From: Humulus lupulus
Taxonomy: Eukaryota; Streptophyta; Magnoliopsida; Rosales; Cannabaceae
Length of the DNA: 64,000 nt
Direction of reading: 5' to 3'
Assembly: GCF_963169125.1 (NCBI RefSeq)
Contig: NC_084802.1
Span: forward strand, 14,818,896 to 14,882,895
Shown: in pieces, positions 48,579-59,776 of the stretch
How positions within the stretch are numbered: position 1 is the first letter of the stretch
How the letters are laid out: each line of letters begins with the position of its first letter
Made by a program: the position numbers and the translations under genes
The notes under the pieces: generated by a model
Seen by the model: only the letters and a program-made list of their open reading frames with translations
What the model was told of the DNA's origin: nothing
Database searches by the model: none

Positions 48579-49781
48579 TTACCGAGTTCCAAAAATGTAA
48601 GTATGGGCTAGTCCTTAGGGTAAGCTGGTAACAAACAAGTCAAAGAACTCAAATAATACAATCAGTTAGAATACTAACCACTCAGAATTGAGATTGAATT
48701 GACCTATGGTCAACTATATGATATGACTAGAATAGATAATGATGGTATGTTTACTTATCCTATCTACTTTCAATATCGGTCCAATTCGATGTAACAAATA
48801 CATCTGATCTTATATACTTTGCTAATGTTCTGGAAAGAACATAATACTACAATGTGTAAGTAGATCATATCGTAGATTGGCAAGTCAGTGTAAATCCCGT
48901 GCACTGACTAATCTTAGGACTAACTTATATTTGAACATATAATCATAATTATATTCCACTATGATTACGCCACTATAAATATGATTAGCTATATGCTCGG
49001 GATTTAATAGAAGTTTATATCAAACAAATAATCATGAAAATAAAATATGTTAGCAAAGTGATTGACCGAGTCAAAAATTGATTTCTATTATTTTATTGAT
49101 AATAAATGAGATTATAAAGAAAATGGGTTTAATTAGGGCATAAAAACCCAACATGCTCAACCTTAGAAAAGAACATGAAAAGAAAGAGAGAAAAACGTGA
49201 ATGAGGGAGGCTGCTACCCTTAGCTGATTTCTTTCAAGTTTTAGGGTCAAATGACCCAAATGCCCCTCCTCAATAATATCCTCCTTAATAAACCTCTAGG
49301 GAAAATTTTTCATTTGCCTAAGTTCCCACCAAACCTCTATTAGTTCCACTAATCATCAAATTAATCAACTACTCCATCCAATGCAATTATTCCACCAATT
49401 TATTTCATTTATCAATAATTTCCCAAATATACGAAATTACCAAAATACCCCTTGGCTCCCTGAGCCGGATACTTTAACCCCGTTGTGACTTTTTGCTAAA
49501 ATTGCTCAAAAGGATCCACTCCTGAAGAATATCACGAATACATCCACATAATCATGTGGTCTCAAGAATATAACACATAAAATATAAATATACCCTCAAC
49601 GGGTCAAAATTATGAAAATTCCATTTTTTTTTTAACAAAAGTGGGTCTCTAAACACATTTAATACACATAATCATGCATACTCAATTATATATCAATGTA
49701 ATCTACATATTTTTTCCACGTTCCCTCCCAGCACGCTAATCCAAGCCCTTAATCTTATGAGTTTTGGAACATTACAAAAAC

Positions 49782-49902
49782 CATACCTTTGTATCTTTAC
49801 AATGAGGCTATTTATAGATATAAGGCGACAAAAACATAGAAAAGAAACAGAGCTAACTTATGGTCTTAACAAACCCAAAAAGAATTAACGATCATAATTA
49901 AA
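49782..49902 (-). repeat. Copia 3' LTR, inner part
   Basis: Continues the copia LTR after insertion F: CCATACCTTTGTATCTTTAC, GGCTATTTATAGATATAAGG and AACATAGAAAAGAAACAGAG all match the 5' LTR at 63269-63360. On the minus strand this includes the TATA-like CTATAAATAGCC. Confidence 0.88.
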
Positions 49903-49916
49903 AATCCTCCACCTTG
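49903..49916 (-). other. Copia polypurine tract
   Basis: On the minus strand CAAGGTGGAGGATT precedes the 3' LTR, the usual Ty1/copia form. Confidence 0.75.
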
Positions 49917-49984
49917 ACTGATAATTCTGATTTAAATGCTTGATGAGACTTGATGTGCTTCCAAGGTCACCCTCTTCATTCAAC

Positions 49985-51892
49985 GGTGGCCATGAGCAAA
50001 TTCAGACAATGTCTGAACTTTGCTATTGGTAATGCTTTGGTGAGCATAGCAGAAGGGTTCTCTTCGGTTGATACCTTTTCCAGCTTAATCTTCCCTTCTG
50101 TGATGATGTCTCAGATAAAGTGCATCCTAGCATCAATGTGTTTGGTCCTTTCATAAAACACCTGATTTTTATTAAGGTGTAAGGCACTTTGAATGTCACT
50201 AAATACAATAATTACTCTTTGATCAATACCAAGTGCCCTTGTTAAGCCTTTTAACCATAAAGCTTCCTTGACAACTTCTGTACAAGCTATATATTCGGCT
50301 TCGGTTGTGGACAAAGTTACAATTGACCGTAGATTTGCTTTCCAGCTGATGGTGTAGTTATTAATCTGAAACACAAAACCAATTTGAGATCTCCTAGTGT
50401 CCACATCCCTTGCATAATCTGAATCGACATAACCATGTACTTCTTGTCTGTTTGAACTTAAACCATAGAGTAACCCAATGTTAGATGTCCCCTTTATAAA
50501 TCTCATCATCCATTTAACAACCTCCCAATGCCCTCTCCATGGATTTCCCATATACCTGCTCACCACACTTACTCCATGGCATAGATCTGGGCATGTGCAG
50601 ACCATAATGTACTTCATGCTCCCTACAACACTAGTGTAAGGAACTCTTTGCATAGATCAGATGTCTTCATTTGAGTTTGGTGCTTGAGTAGATGATAATC
50701 ATAAATGTTGAGCAATTGGAGTCACTACTAATTTGGCATTGTCAAAACCAAATCTTTTAAGAACCTTAGATATGTGTATCCCTTTGAGAGAGTAACAATC
50801 ACTTGTGCTTTATGTCTCTAATTATCTCAATTCCCAAAATCTTCCTTGCTGGACAAAGAAATTTCATTTCAAATTATGCACTCAGCATCCCCTTTACTGT
50901 GTTAACTTCAAAAATGAGCTTGCTTGCAATTAATATGTCATCAATGTATAAAAGCAAGTGTACTACATACCTTACATTTGTTGTCTTTACATATACACAA
51001 CAGTCATAAGAGCTCATCTTAAAACTTGATTTGATTACAAAATCATCAAACCTTTTGTACCATTGGCGAGGTGGTTGTTTCAGCCCATATAGGGATCTTT
51101 TTAGTAGGCAAACATGGTCTTCCTTTCCCTTTTCTTCAAAGCCTTCAGGTTGTCTCATATGGATTTCTTCTTCCAATTCTCCATGAAAAAATACCGTCTT
51201 TACATCCATCTGTTTGAGTTATAAATTATCAATGGATGTTAAGGCTAATAACACTCGAATTGAAGTGTGTTTGGCTACAGGAAAAAAGATTTGAGTGTAA
51301 TTTACCCCCTCACGCTATGTAAAACCTTTTGCCACTAATTTGGCCTTGTAACATGCTCTTTCGATTTGAGGAATTTCTTCTTTGAATTTATTCTGCCCAA
51401 CAAGTTTCTTGACAAAAATCTAGGTATCACATTTTTATGTAGAGAGTTTATTTCTTCTCTCATTGCAACCTCCCATTCAAGTCTATCACTACACCTTATA
51501 ACTTCAGTGTAAGTTATTGGTTCCTCATCCATATATTCAGATACGGTAAGAACATAATGGATGATATCTACAAAGCCATATCGTTTAGGTGCCTTAATTT
51601 CTCTCCTTTCACGATCCCTTGTAAGTTGATAAACTTGAATACCAACCGCCATATCAGTTGCATCTAGATCTTCTTCATCAGAAATTTCCTCTTCTTCTAC
51701 TTCAGTTGTTGGCTATCTATCTTACTGTTCAATTTGATTTTCCTCATGATTCTCCACCTCAAAATATAATTCTTCAGCTAGTTTCTTTGACAGTCCTACA
51801 GGTTGAGTTTCTAAAGTTCCCTTGTACATTTTATCCTTTTCAAAGACCACATCTCTACTGATAAAATATTTCTGATGGTTGCTTTAATCAAT
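49985..51892 (-). pseudogene. Copia pol 3' half: RT and RNase H
   Basis: Minus-strand pieces in order: SRDVVFEKDKMY just left of the CACTA edge (about 51870-51835), EVIRCSDRLEWEVAMREEIN (51545-51480), RT from MDVKTVFFHGELEEEIHMRQ (51209) through LYGLKQPPRQWYKRFD to LLLYIDDILIASK with the catalytic YIDD intact (about 50930), and RNase H at 50653-50111 with VGSMKYIMVCTCPDL, GYVDSDYARDVDTRRSQIGF, STTEAEYIACTEV and ERTKHIDARMHFI. The end EENPSAMLTKALP lies near 50070. Several frameshifts and stops separate the blocks. This is the 3' half of a Tnt1-like polyprotein; the 5' half lies at 60985-63060. Confidence 0.93.
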
Positions 51893-52089
51893 GCTCACTA
51901 CACCAAACACCCATTACCATAACACATCATTATAATACTATTTAAAAAGAGTTATGGTATATTTATATATATATGTGGGGGAAAAAAAGGGCGGTAACTT
52001 ATTTGGGAGCCCGCCACTTATATTTTTTTTCACACTAAATATTTTTTCACAAAAAGCTCCATCCTTATTACACCCTTCCATTATCAACT

Positions 52090-52354
52090 TGAAGAAACCC
52101 TTTATTCCTTCACAATCCAAATCCCAATCCTTGCTACTGTTCCTCCGCTGCCGTTGACACTGTCACCGCCTTAGACAGCACCGAAGACTCTCGCCACCCC
52201 TGGCCCGAATGGATGGCCCTCGTCGACCGATTGACCACCAAGGGTTACTTCAGCGAAACCCTTGTCGAAGATGAGGCTGATAGTCTATACAAGAATATGA
52301 GCCTTTTGAAAGACCCCTGTCTCAGCTTCGCTCGTGACCGTACGATGTTCTCAA
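52090..52354 (+). pseudogene. Captured first exon, organelle zinc-finger (VAR3/OZ)-like
   Basis: The frame reads SRHPWPEWMALVDRLTTKGYF, then LLKDPCLSFARDRTMFSS, ending at a GT donor (AAGTAAATT) at 52355. The leader INLKKPFIPSQSKSQSLLLF in a neighbouring frame looks like an organelle transit peptide, separated by a frameshift near 52140. The PWPEW...VDRL.TKGYF and ACLNFAR-like pattern recalls the N-terminal region of plant organelle zinc-finger proteins of the VAR3/OZ family, which act in plastids or mitochondria. I am not certain of the family. No later exon or zinc finger is present. Confidence 0.45.
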
Positions 52355-52490
52355 GTAAATTATATCTTTCTTTCTCTATTTGTTTGGTTGCCGAGAAAAT
52401 ATGAGACAAAAGCTCAACTTTATTCATACTTAGTCTCAATTAAGAAGAGAAAAGAGAAAGAGTAAGAGAAAGCTCTGTACACAGTCAACA

Positions 52491-52630
52491 ATGGCATTGA
52501 TAGATCTGAGAATCTTACGTTTGGTCTCTCTCTCCCATTTCTCGACATCTCCATCTCTCTCTCACATTTCTCCCATTGCTCCTCAATTTCTGGCAATCAC
52601 TATCTCAATTTCAAGCTCTCATCGGCATGG
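52491..52630 (+). pseudogene. Captured first exon of unidentified gene
   Basis: Starts ATG (MALIDLRILRLVSLSHFSTS), rich in Ser, Leu, Ile and His with few acidic residues, like a mitochondrial or plastid presequence. It ends CATGG at a GTATGT donor at 52631. I do not recognise the gene. It lies between the VAR3/OZ-like exon and the AGO5-like fragment, in the same orientation. Confidence 0.35.
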
Positions 52631-53053
52631 GTATGTACTTCTTCATCTTTATTTATCCATCTTCACTCATCTATTTCTACAACTATAACCCTAATCTTCA
52701 CTTTAAGTACCATTTTTCTTTCAATTTCTCTTTCTGTTTTTTCATGACTGATCAATGATTCATCATTAATGTTCTCTTTGTTAATTTTATTATTGCAACC
52801 ATGATCATAGTGATCTTTGTTTCTATGTTTAAATATGGTGTGTTTTGGAATATAAATGAATGTTTGTATGTAGGCTAAACTTGTATGTATCGAGTGTCTT
52901 TGTGTTATTTGATGTTTGTGTCAATTTATCTGTAAATTTTGTTTAGTTTGACTGCTTAAATTGGTCTTGTTATATAAAAATAAGCTTTGCTAAACCTATG
53001 CATAATAACTGTTTGATGGAATGCTTCAGTGAGATATATGAGTAAAATGTTAA

Positions 53054-53182
53054 GTCCTGAAGTAACATCAAAGAAGGCAACTTGTCGTTTATTACATTGT
53101 CGTTTTTAGATCCCTAAAGCTAATTATATTTACTAAATATATTTACAGGTATCGATAAGTCCTGAAGTAACATCAAAGAAGG
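53054..53182 (+). repeat. Short duplication of the first AGO exon start
   Basis: AAGTCCTGAAGTAACATCAA and the following AGAAGG occur at about 53055-53080 and again at 53160-53185. The second copy is the real exon beginning; the first lies in the preceding intron-like sequence without a splice acceptor. It is likely a repair trace from the capture. Confidence 0.75.
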
Positions 53183-55775
53183 TAAACCGTGACATTATCA
53201 AACAGCTGGATACTCTCTACCGTGCCTCTCATTTGGCTAATCTGAGAGTTTCTTATGATGGCGGGAAGTCTATCTACACTGCTGGGGAGTTGCCATTTTC
53301 CTCCAAAGAATTTATTATAAAGTTGTCTGACAATGATAGAGAAACTGGAAGCTCTAGTACCAGGAGGTATTATATACTACATTAAGTTTGACATTTTGAG
53401 TAATACTATTTTCATTTTTATGTACTCTGTTCTGATTTGATATTTTTTCCCTTAATTAGCCGTAGGGAACATGAATTTAAGGTGACCATCAAGTTTGCTT
53501 CGAAGCCAGACTTACATCATCTGCGTCAGTTTTTACAGAGCAGGCAACTTGATGCTCCTCAAGAGACAATTCAAGCACTGGATGTTGCTCTCAGAGGAGA
53601 TCCATCGGATAAGTAATTCAATACTGCCTTCAGGCTTTAGAACAAAATGCTATTCTTTATAAAATTTTCTTACTACTTTACTATTTTTTTTCATCTGAAA
53701 ATTCAGTGCCTGGTAGTTTATTTTGGTTTGTTTATGTTATGTAACTTGATAATAATGTACTCTGTATGTTGTTAAAAGTGCTGAGTTTTTTTTAGTCAAT
53801 GGCTTGAGTGTATGTATATCTTTAACTGTAGGTATACTGTTGTTGGGAGGTCATTTTTTCACCTCACACTGGGGCGTCCTGGTGAGCTTGCAGATGGCAT
53901 AATCTATTGGAAAGGGTACTATCAAAGTTTGAGGCTAATTCAGTTAGGGCTTTCTCTTAACATTGGTATTGCCTTTAGCTAGTTTACTCTTTTATGCTTA
54001 TATTGTTACAAGGCACCATATGGTGCACCACCCGATGGCGTAAGGTCGTTGTTTGTGCAATTTAATGTCGGTTCACACATAATCTAGTAAGATGCTAAAA
54101 TCTAATATGGAAGATGTTATGTGATGCCCTACAACAATTTTTGTTATCTAGATGGTTTTTACCAAGTGGACTGACGTTTCTTTTTCTGAACTACCTTATC
54201 CAATTGTTGTAGATGTTTCAGCAAGGGCTTTTTATGAAACTATAAGGGTATCTGATTTCGTTTTCAAAAACTTTAATGTGAGAGACGATCTAAGGCCATT
54301 GCATGATCAAGTCCGGCTCCAGGTTCTTGCATATTACTAAGTTGGATATGGGTGTTTTTCTTATCTATTATTAACATTATTAAAAGAAATTTATATCTAT
54401 TTTTATTGCTGCAGCTAAAGAAAAATTTGAAAGGGGTTAAAGTAGCATGCAGTCATTTGCAAAATACAAGGACTTATAAGATTACTGGGATATCGACAGA
54501 GCCACTGAACAAATTAATGTGAGTGTGCATATGTCATGACCTTAACCATTCCATGTTGGTATGTGCTAGTGCTGCTATTTGATTTTAATAATTTGGGAAG
54601 ATTTTTCTTGGTGGTATTTAAACTTCTCTACCTATACTTTCAAATTGTTTTACTAACATGTTTATATTTTATTTTAGGTTTACTCTTGATGATAAGATGA
54701 CACAGATTTCAGTTGCTGCTTACTTTCAAGACAAGTACAAAATCAAACTCAGATATGTGACATGGCCTGCTCTGCAAGCAGGAAATGCAGCAAAGCCTAT
54801 TTACTTACCCATGGAGGTTCCCATCATAGTTTCAATAACATTTTTTTTTGCATGCTAAGTTCTATTGGACAGCAGCTATTTTCATGATTATATTTCTAAA
54901 TGTTGTATCCGTTATAGGTTTGTACAATTGTTGAGGGGCAAAGATACTCTAAGAAACTCAATGAAAGGCAAGTAACCAATCTATTGAGGGCAACCTATCA
55001 AAGACCAAACGACAGGGAAGAAAGCATTTGGCGAATTGTTAAGCAGAACAAATACAGTGATCATGAACTTGTCCAGGATTTTGGAATTAGTGTTGTAAAC
55101 AATTTGACAATGGTTGATGCTCGAGTTTTGCCTCCACCAGTGGTATTTTTCTAATATGAGCTTGCTTTTGCGTTTGACGAGTGAGTTCTACTCTTTCAAT
55201 TGGAACTAATTCTATTATTTTTCTTCATGAAGCTTTTATATAGAGGTACTAGGAGGGAGGCTACTGAGCATCCTCGATTTGGGCAATGGAATATGTCCAA
55301 TAAAGTAAGTAAATGATCTTTATAACTCCATTTTGTTATGATGTATGTGAAGAGGTATGATTCATTAACTTATTTTTTTATTTTTATTTTGGGTTATGAT
55401 AGAAAATGATCAATGGAGGCCAAGTTGAGTTTTGGACATGTGTGAACTTCTCGCGTATCAATTCAGATATTCATGATCGCTTTTGTTCAGAATTGGTCAG
55501 TACTTGGCTCAATATGGGAATGGTATGGTTACCGGATCTTTCTGTCTCATCTCTTTTACTGTGACATTGCATTGATTGTTTATAATTGACATTTTTTATC
55601 ATTTTGGATACTTGGAAGGCCTTCCAAACTAGACCAGTAATTCCGTGCAACGCTTGGCCAGCTAACCAAATTGAGAGGGCTTTGAGATCTGTTCATGAGC
55701 AATGCAAGAAGATACTTATCAACAAACAACTACAGTTGTTAATAGTTATGTTTCCTGATTCTGGTGGTTCATATG
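53149..55775 (+). pseudogene. Captured ARGONAUTE (AGO5-like) fragment, ten exons, no PIWI
   Basis: ARGONAUTE proteins bind small RNAs and silence targets. Ten exons are visible: 53149-53366, 53460-53612, 53832-53965, 54213-54322, 54415-54518, 54678-54816, 54918-55142, 55233-55304, 55403-55522 and 55619-55775. All have AG/GT edges, phases that join, and no stop (about 477 codons). The start is part-way through the N domain (SPEVTSKKVNRDIIKQLDTL), followed by DUF1785 (TVVGRSFFHL, WKGYYQSLRLIQLGLSLNI), PAZ (AFYETIRVSDFV to IYLPMEVCTIVEGQRYSKKL), linker 2 (GQWNMSNKKMINGG) and the first strand of MID (LQLLIVMFPDSGGSYG). The rest of MID and all of PIWI, with its slicer residues, are missing, and so is the gene's 5' end. 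Wording such as DVSARAFYE and INGGQVEFWTCVNFS fits the AGO5 branch better than AGO1. Confidence 0.88.
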
Positions 55776-55999
55776 GTGAGCGACTTGGCCAAGACTTGTA
55801 ACTATGAAGTTTGAAATGCCATTATAACATTTTGTTTTAGCTAAAAAACATTACATTCCTATTCCAGGGATGATTAAATGAATTTGTGAAATTGAGCTAG
55901 CAAATATGACTTGCATATCTAAGACTTTTACAATATATATTGAAAATTGTACAATATATATTCTTTCATTTCTATTGAAAATTGTGCATGAATATACTG

Positions 56000-56235
56000 T
56001 TTTTCTATGTTTGCATATTTTAGGACCTTGATCAAGACTCCAAATGCAGCTCATGGATAGGGCTATGGACGAGGTTGGAGGGCTCGGCTTGCGGAGGGTT
56101 GTGGATGGCTCGGTCTCACGGAGAGGTCATGGGTCAAAACTTGAAAAACTTGAAAAGCAGGAAAACCTCACTGAACCCATTATTTTCATGTTGCTGGTAT
56201 GTTCTATAAATTTCTGGCTGTCTTTGTTCGTGTGA
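56000..56235 (+). other. Possible further captured exon, unidentified
   Basis: A GC-richer island (GGTTGGAGGGCTCGGCTTGC) after an AG at 56021-56022 and ending at a GTATGTTC donor near 56197. Its composition differs from the AT-rich surroundings. It does not continue the AGO frame and I recognise no family. Confidence 0.3.
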
Positions 56236-56239
56236 TGTC

Positions 56240-57540
56240 TAAATAAACACAAGTGTGAAAAGTACAAAGTATATTTGATTAAATATTTGCACTCTAGTCA
56301 TGTTGACTGTTATATACGAAACAGGGAGTCTTATGCAGGATTAAATCAATACTTAGAGTTCTCAACTGTAACTTTAATGAAATTTATTTGGGAAAAAAAA
56401 GATGAATTTTTTAGCTGCTGTTTTCAATTTTGATCCACTTAGAGAAAACCTAAATATTGAATTCTTATAACTGTTTGTTGGAGTTTGCATATCCTGTTAT
56501 TACTTTGTATACGATTTTCTCTTTTTATTAAAGTTACTCTCTTGCATCTCTTGTTTATAATCAATTTTTTTTTTATATCTCTTCCCTTAGAACACTAGGC
56601 AATATATATAATAATCACTTAGTATGCCTAGTACATTTCTTATAATCTTATTGGACATATATTCAGCCAATAATAATAGGCCTAATTAGTAACTAGTTCT
56701 TTTTATTTTTTATGGAATAATTAAACCTCAAAGAAGGCCTAATATTCTTATCATCTGTCTTGTTACAAGTAGTTGTGTGTCACGATAAAACTTTGTTATT
56801 GCACTAGTTCTTTGTCACCCACTGAATTAGCTTACATAACTAACTCTTGAACTCTCTTTAAACAATCTTCACAGTTGCTAATTTATCATGCCATTAATAG
56901 AAGATTTATTTAATTCTTCCTGCTGAAAATTACAATGTCCAAGTAATGCTTGAACTTTGAGAGAGTTGGAGATTTTTCAGCATAAATATCTGTTGTATGA
57001 ACTTACTTATGTCAATATGCTCTTCTGCTTTAGTGGCAGCTATGATTATGGCAGTGAAAACATTTGATAACTACTGAATTTAAATTGGATTGATTCTCAG
57101 ATTGAAGATTGCATTCCCCAGCTTTAACCTGTTCCTGAATTTTGGTTTTAGTCTCTCTTGCTCTTAATTTCCATCTCTCAGAACTATAGTACTAAATTTC
57201 TAATTCAGATTATTTAGGAACCAGTTGTAATAATAGTAGAATTCTTCTATGGTGTATAATTTCATTAAACTTCTGTTGATGAAGAAGTTTATCAAAATTA
57301 TACACCATAAAAGTTTAGACTATTAGAAAAGTATTATAATAACTAATCAAATAAAGTCATATGAGTTTGATCTGTTATGACTTTATATGGATTTGTTCTA
57401 TTTCCTTGTGGACAGCCCTTTGAGTTCCCACTCTGCAATTTAATGAAACTCCTATGCAAAATCCATCTTTTCTTCAATTCAGTTGTTCTTTTGACAGATT
57501 TTCACTTAATCAATTTTGTAAAATTTTCTTTTTCTCCACA
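56240..57540. other. AT-rich CACTA interior without recognisable exon
   Basis: About 1.3 kb of intron-like, T-rich sequence. The only structured item is a near-perfect inverted repeat at 57246-57310. No coding block was recognised. Confidence 0.5.
57246..57310. repeat. 28-bp near-perfect inverted repeat (hairpin)
   Basis: Left arm TATGGTGTATAATTTC ATTAAACTTCT is mirrored by the right arm AGAAGTTTATCAAAATTATACACCATA around an ~8-nt loop (GTTGATGA), with about two mismatches. The size resembles a small MITE remnant or a fold-back precursor. Confidence 0.8.
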
Positions 57541-57545
57541 TTTAG

Positions 57546-57618
57546 TGCCACATCAGGGGGTATTCTAGACAGAGTTGTTGAAGCAGAGGATAAGAAACAT
57601 GGAGATATTCTAAGACTA
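57546..57618 (+). pseudogene. Captured exon of a GT31 beta-1,3-galactosyltransferase-like gene
   Basis: Between an AG at 57544-57545 and a GT at 57619 the frame reads ATSGGILDRVVEAEDKKHGD ending ILRL. This closely follows a conserved stretch of plant GT31 galactosyltransferases (GHSATSGGILDRAI-type, just before the ELSAKTK segment), Golgi enzymes that build arabinogalactan and N-glycan side chains. A single internal exon without the DDD sugar-nucleotide motif is present, so no enzyme can be made. Confidence 0.72.
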
Positions 57619-58071
57619 GTAAATTTTATTCTTCTTCTACATTGTACCCTTGGTGCAAAACATTGTCAATTCAGTTTGGTATTTTTTTTTCAGTAACTCA
57701 TAAAGGAAAATATTTACAATGTTGTGAGCAGGACCATTTCAGCTCAAGATCTGTCCCATTTTTTAGGTTTGTATTTTTTTTCTACATTTTTATTTCTACT
57801 CTCTTTGTCTCTCTCGGCTCCCTCTCTCTCTCTATCTCTCACTCATCTCTTTTTTGCATTTCTTAACTATTTCTACCAGCAAGTTTCAGAATAATACTTA
57901 GGGGGGAAGTTGTGGAACATCAAAATATCGCTAATGATCTCAAATTTCAACAATTTATTGTGTATTGAATAATTGTCTGTCAAAATAGATTCACAATTAT
58001 TATGTTTAATGGTACTTTTTAAAAGTTAATAACACATATAAGACTAAACCCCCTTTTGGTCTTTCTCTCAG

Positions 58072-58575
58072 ATTGCATTTCAAGTACTAGTTAAGGCATT
58101 GATTAATTTGGATCCTGGTGAGGAAATGGAGTCTCTAAGAAAACAATTTCAAGAATTCATTGCAGGCCTCATGTCATTACCAATAAACATTCCTGGAACT
58201 AGGCTTCACAGATCATTACAGGTAAGTTAGTTATTATTAATCTATTACTACTCACATCTTGCCTTATTTCATAATTACTAATTATGTTGGTACAAAATAT
58301 TTTTCCTCTTCTCTTTTCAGGCAAAGAAAAAAATGGTGAAGCAAGTATAGAAAATTTTAGAAGCCAGGAAAAGTAGTAGTAGGATGATCACCGAAGAGGC
58401 TCCAAGAGATGTAATAGATGTTCTTCTAAATGACACAAGTGGTCAATTAACAGATGATCTAATAGCTTATAACATTATAGATATGATGATCCCAGGAGAG
58501 GATTCAGTTCCTGTTCTTTTGACTCTTCCAGTGAAATATCTCTCAGATTGTCCTGCTGCCCTACAACAGTTATTG
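58072..58575 (+). pseudogene. Captured CYP90D-like cytochrome P450 fragment, two exons
   Basis: CYP90D enzymes hydroxylate C-23 in brassinosteroid synthesis on the ER membrane. Exon one, 58072-58221, reads IAFQVLVKALINLDPGEEME, FIAGLMSLPINIPGTRLHRS. Exon two, 58321-58575, reads AKKKMVKQV, a TAG stop at 58348-58350, KILEARKSSS, DVIDVLLNDTSGQLTDDLIA, YNIIDMMIPGEDSVPVLLTL and KYLSDCPAALQQLL. The I-helix reads MMIPGEDSVP, as in the CYP90C/D group. Splice borders are GT/AG. The N-terminal anchor and the whole heme-binding half are missing, and the stop (probably from a Gln codon) kills the rest. Confidence 0.85.
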
Positions 58576-59709
58576 GTATGAACCACTTAGTTTGTTGTTT
58601 CTCTTTGATTTTTTCTTTTCTTCACTCTGAATGCTAACATGTAGAACTTCTTTAGTTCCATACTATGTCTTGTCTGAAGCTTTTCTTCTATTGTTATGGG
58701 AATAGCATTAGTCATTGGTCTGGCTCTTAGAGGTTTCCTTGCACAAGTAGTGTTTCTTGGTGTGTGAAATGAATATGGTAATTTTGTCACATTTACACAT
58801 CATGTATTATTTTCTTTTTATAAATTTGTACAACAGCCTGTAGAGAAGTTACCACATCTGCAACCCTTTTGTCTAATTACTTTCTATTTATGCTGCTGGG
58901 TGCTCCTTTTGTATAGTTCTTTATTCTGGCAATTAGATAGCTTCCATTATAGTTGCGTTTTAGATTTTTCTTTTTCTCTTATTGGTTGGATGTAGTGTAT
59001 GTTGGGCAGTTTTTTTTTACCCTTGTGGATTTTCTGCTATTCTTTTCTTTTTTATTTCCTTCTTTCTTGCTTTACTTATTTGTTAAATCAGAGATGCTAG
59101 GCATAATTGTAACTTTATTTTTCTGATATGAGAAAGAAAAACAAAATAAAAATCAATTCCATAGTTTGCTAACTAAATAAACAAAGTCATTTGGCTCTGT
59201 TTCTTTGCTGTTGGGAGTTGTTCTTTTAGTTTTGTTCAAGTTTCTATTGTAAGTTTATTAGGTATAGAGTTTCTTTTCCCTCTTGAAATGAATTACCACA
59301 TAGTATTATGAAAGCATCTCTTCCTGACAGCATTTTGATGAGGTTTCCTTTTTTATAATGTCATATTCCCATATATGAACTTAAAACATGACAATTTCCA
59401 GAGTTTTTGTTTGATACTTTAGTTTGTCTTATACAAGACATAGTAATTATCTAAATAATAATATATCAAATTGGCCTTTACCCAATGTTTCTGCAACAAA
59501 TCCATTTGATTTTCAATATTTGATTTTTACTTATAAAATGAATTAAAGTCGTGTTTGGATGGTTTGAGCTTTTATGAATTGAGTCACAAGAGCCACTTGC
59601 ATGAGATAGAGCCCACCCGGAAGTGATTCTCATATGAATATGTTTCTGTTTTATGGAAAGATATTTTGAACGGTGTAAAGTTTAACAGTACCTTCTGAAT
59701 ATGTTTCAG
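58576..59709. other. CACTA interior without recognisable exon
   Basis: T-rich intron-like sequence between the P450 and DUF707 fragments. No coding block was recognised. Confidence 0.5.
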
Positions 59710-59776
59710 GTTTGTGGAAATTATGGCTCCTGTCTTTTCTCGAAAAGCTTGGCGGTGTGTATGGCACATGATTCAG
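59710..59776 (+). pseudogene. Captured exon of a DUF707 family gene
   Basis: Between an AG at 59708-59709 and a GT at 59777 the frame reads FVEIMAPVFSRKAWRCVWHM followed by IQ. This is a signature stretch of plant DUF707 proteins (FVEIMAPVFSR.AWRCVWHMIQNDL), single-pass membrane proteins of unknown function. One exon only. Confidence 0.75.

Larger units (their letters stand above)
26895..49153 (-). mobile_element. Angela-like copia solo LTR B, split by X2 and element C
   Basis: Ends are TGTTGGGAAAAC at 26895 and AAAACCCAACA at 49153, flanked by the perfect duplication TGCTC (26890-26894 and 49154-49158). The LTR sequence itself is 26895-27730, 29633-30089 and 48584-49153, about 1.86 kb. On the minus strand it opens TGTTGGGTTTTTATGCCC, typical of eudicot Angela-type LTRs, which are also of this length. 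No gag or pol fragment is present outside the nested elements. Confidence 0.85.
25196..49776 (-). mobile_element. Solo LTR F (TGTAA..TTACA type), split by nested element B
   Basis: The ends are TGTAATACCC at 25196 and GAACATTACA at 49776, flanked by the perfect target duplication AAAAC (25191-25195 and 49777-49781). F sequence itself is 25196-26894 plus 49154-49776, about 2.3 kb. Orientation is minus, shown by the shared LTR block (reverse complement) at 25558-25610. A CG-rich palindromic pocket (GCGACGC, CCGCGAC) lies at 26270-26525. No internal retroelement domain was seen. Confidence 0.9.

Noticed and set aside
53149..55775. Functional host ARGONAUTE gene
   Set aside because: It lacks the start, most of MID and all of PIWI, and it lies between CACTA termini inside a dead copia element.
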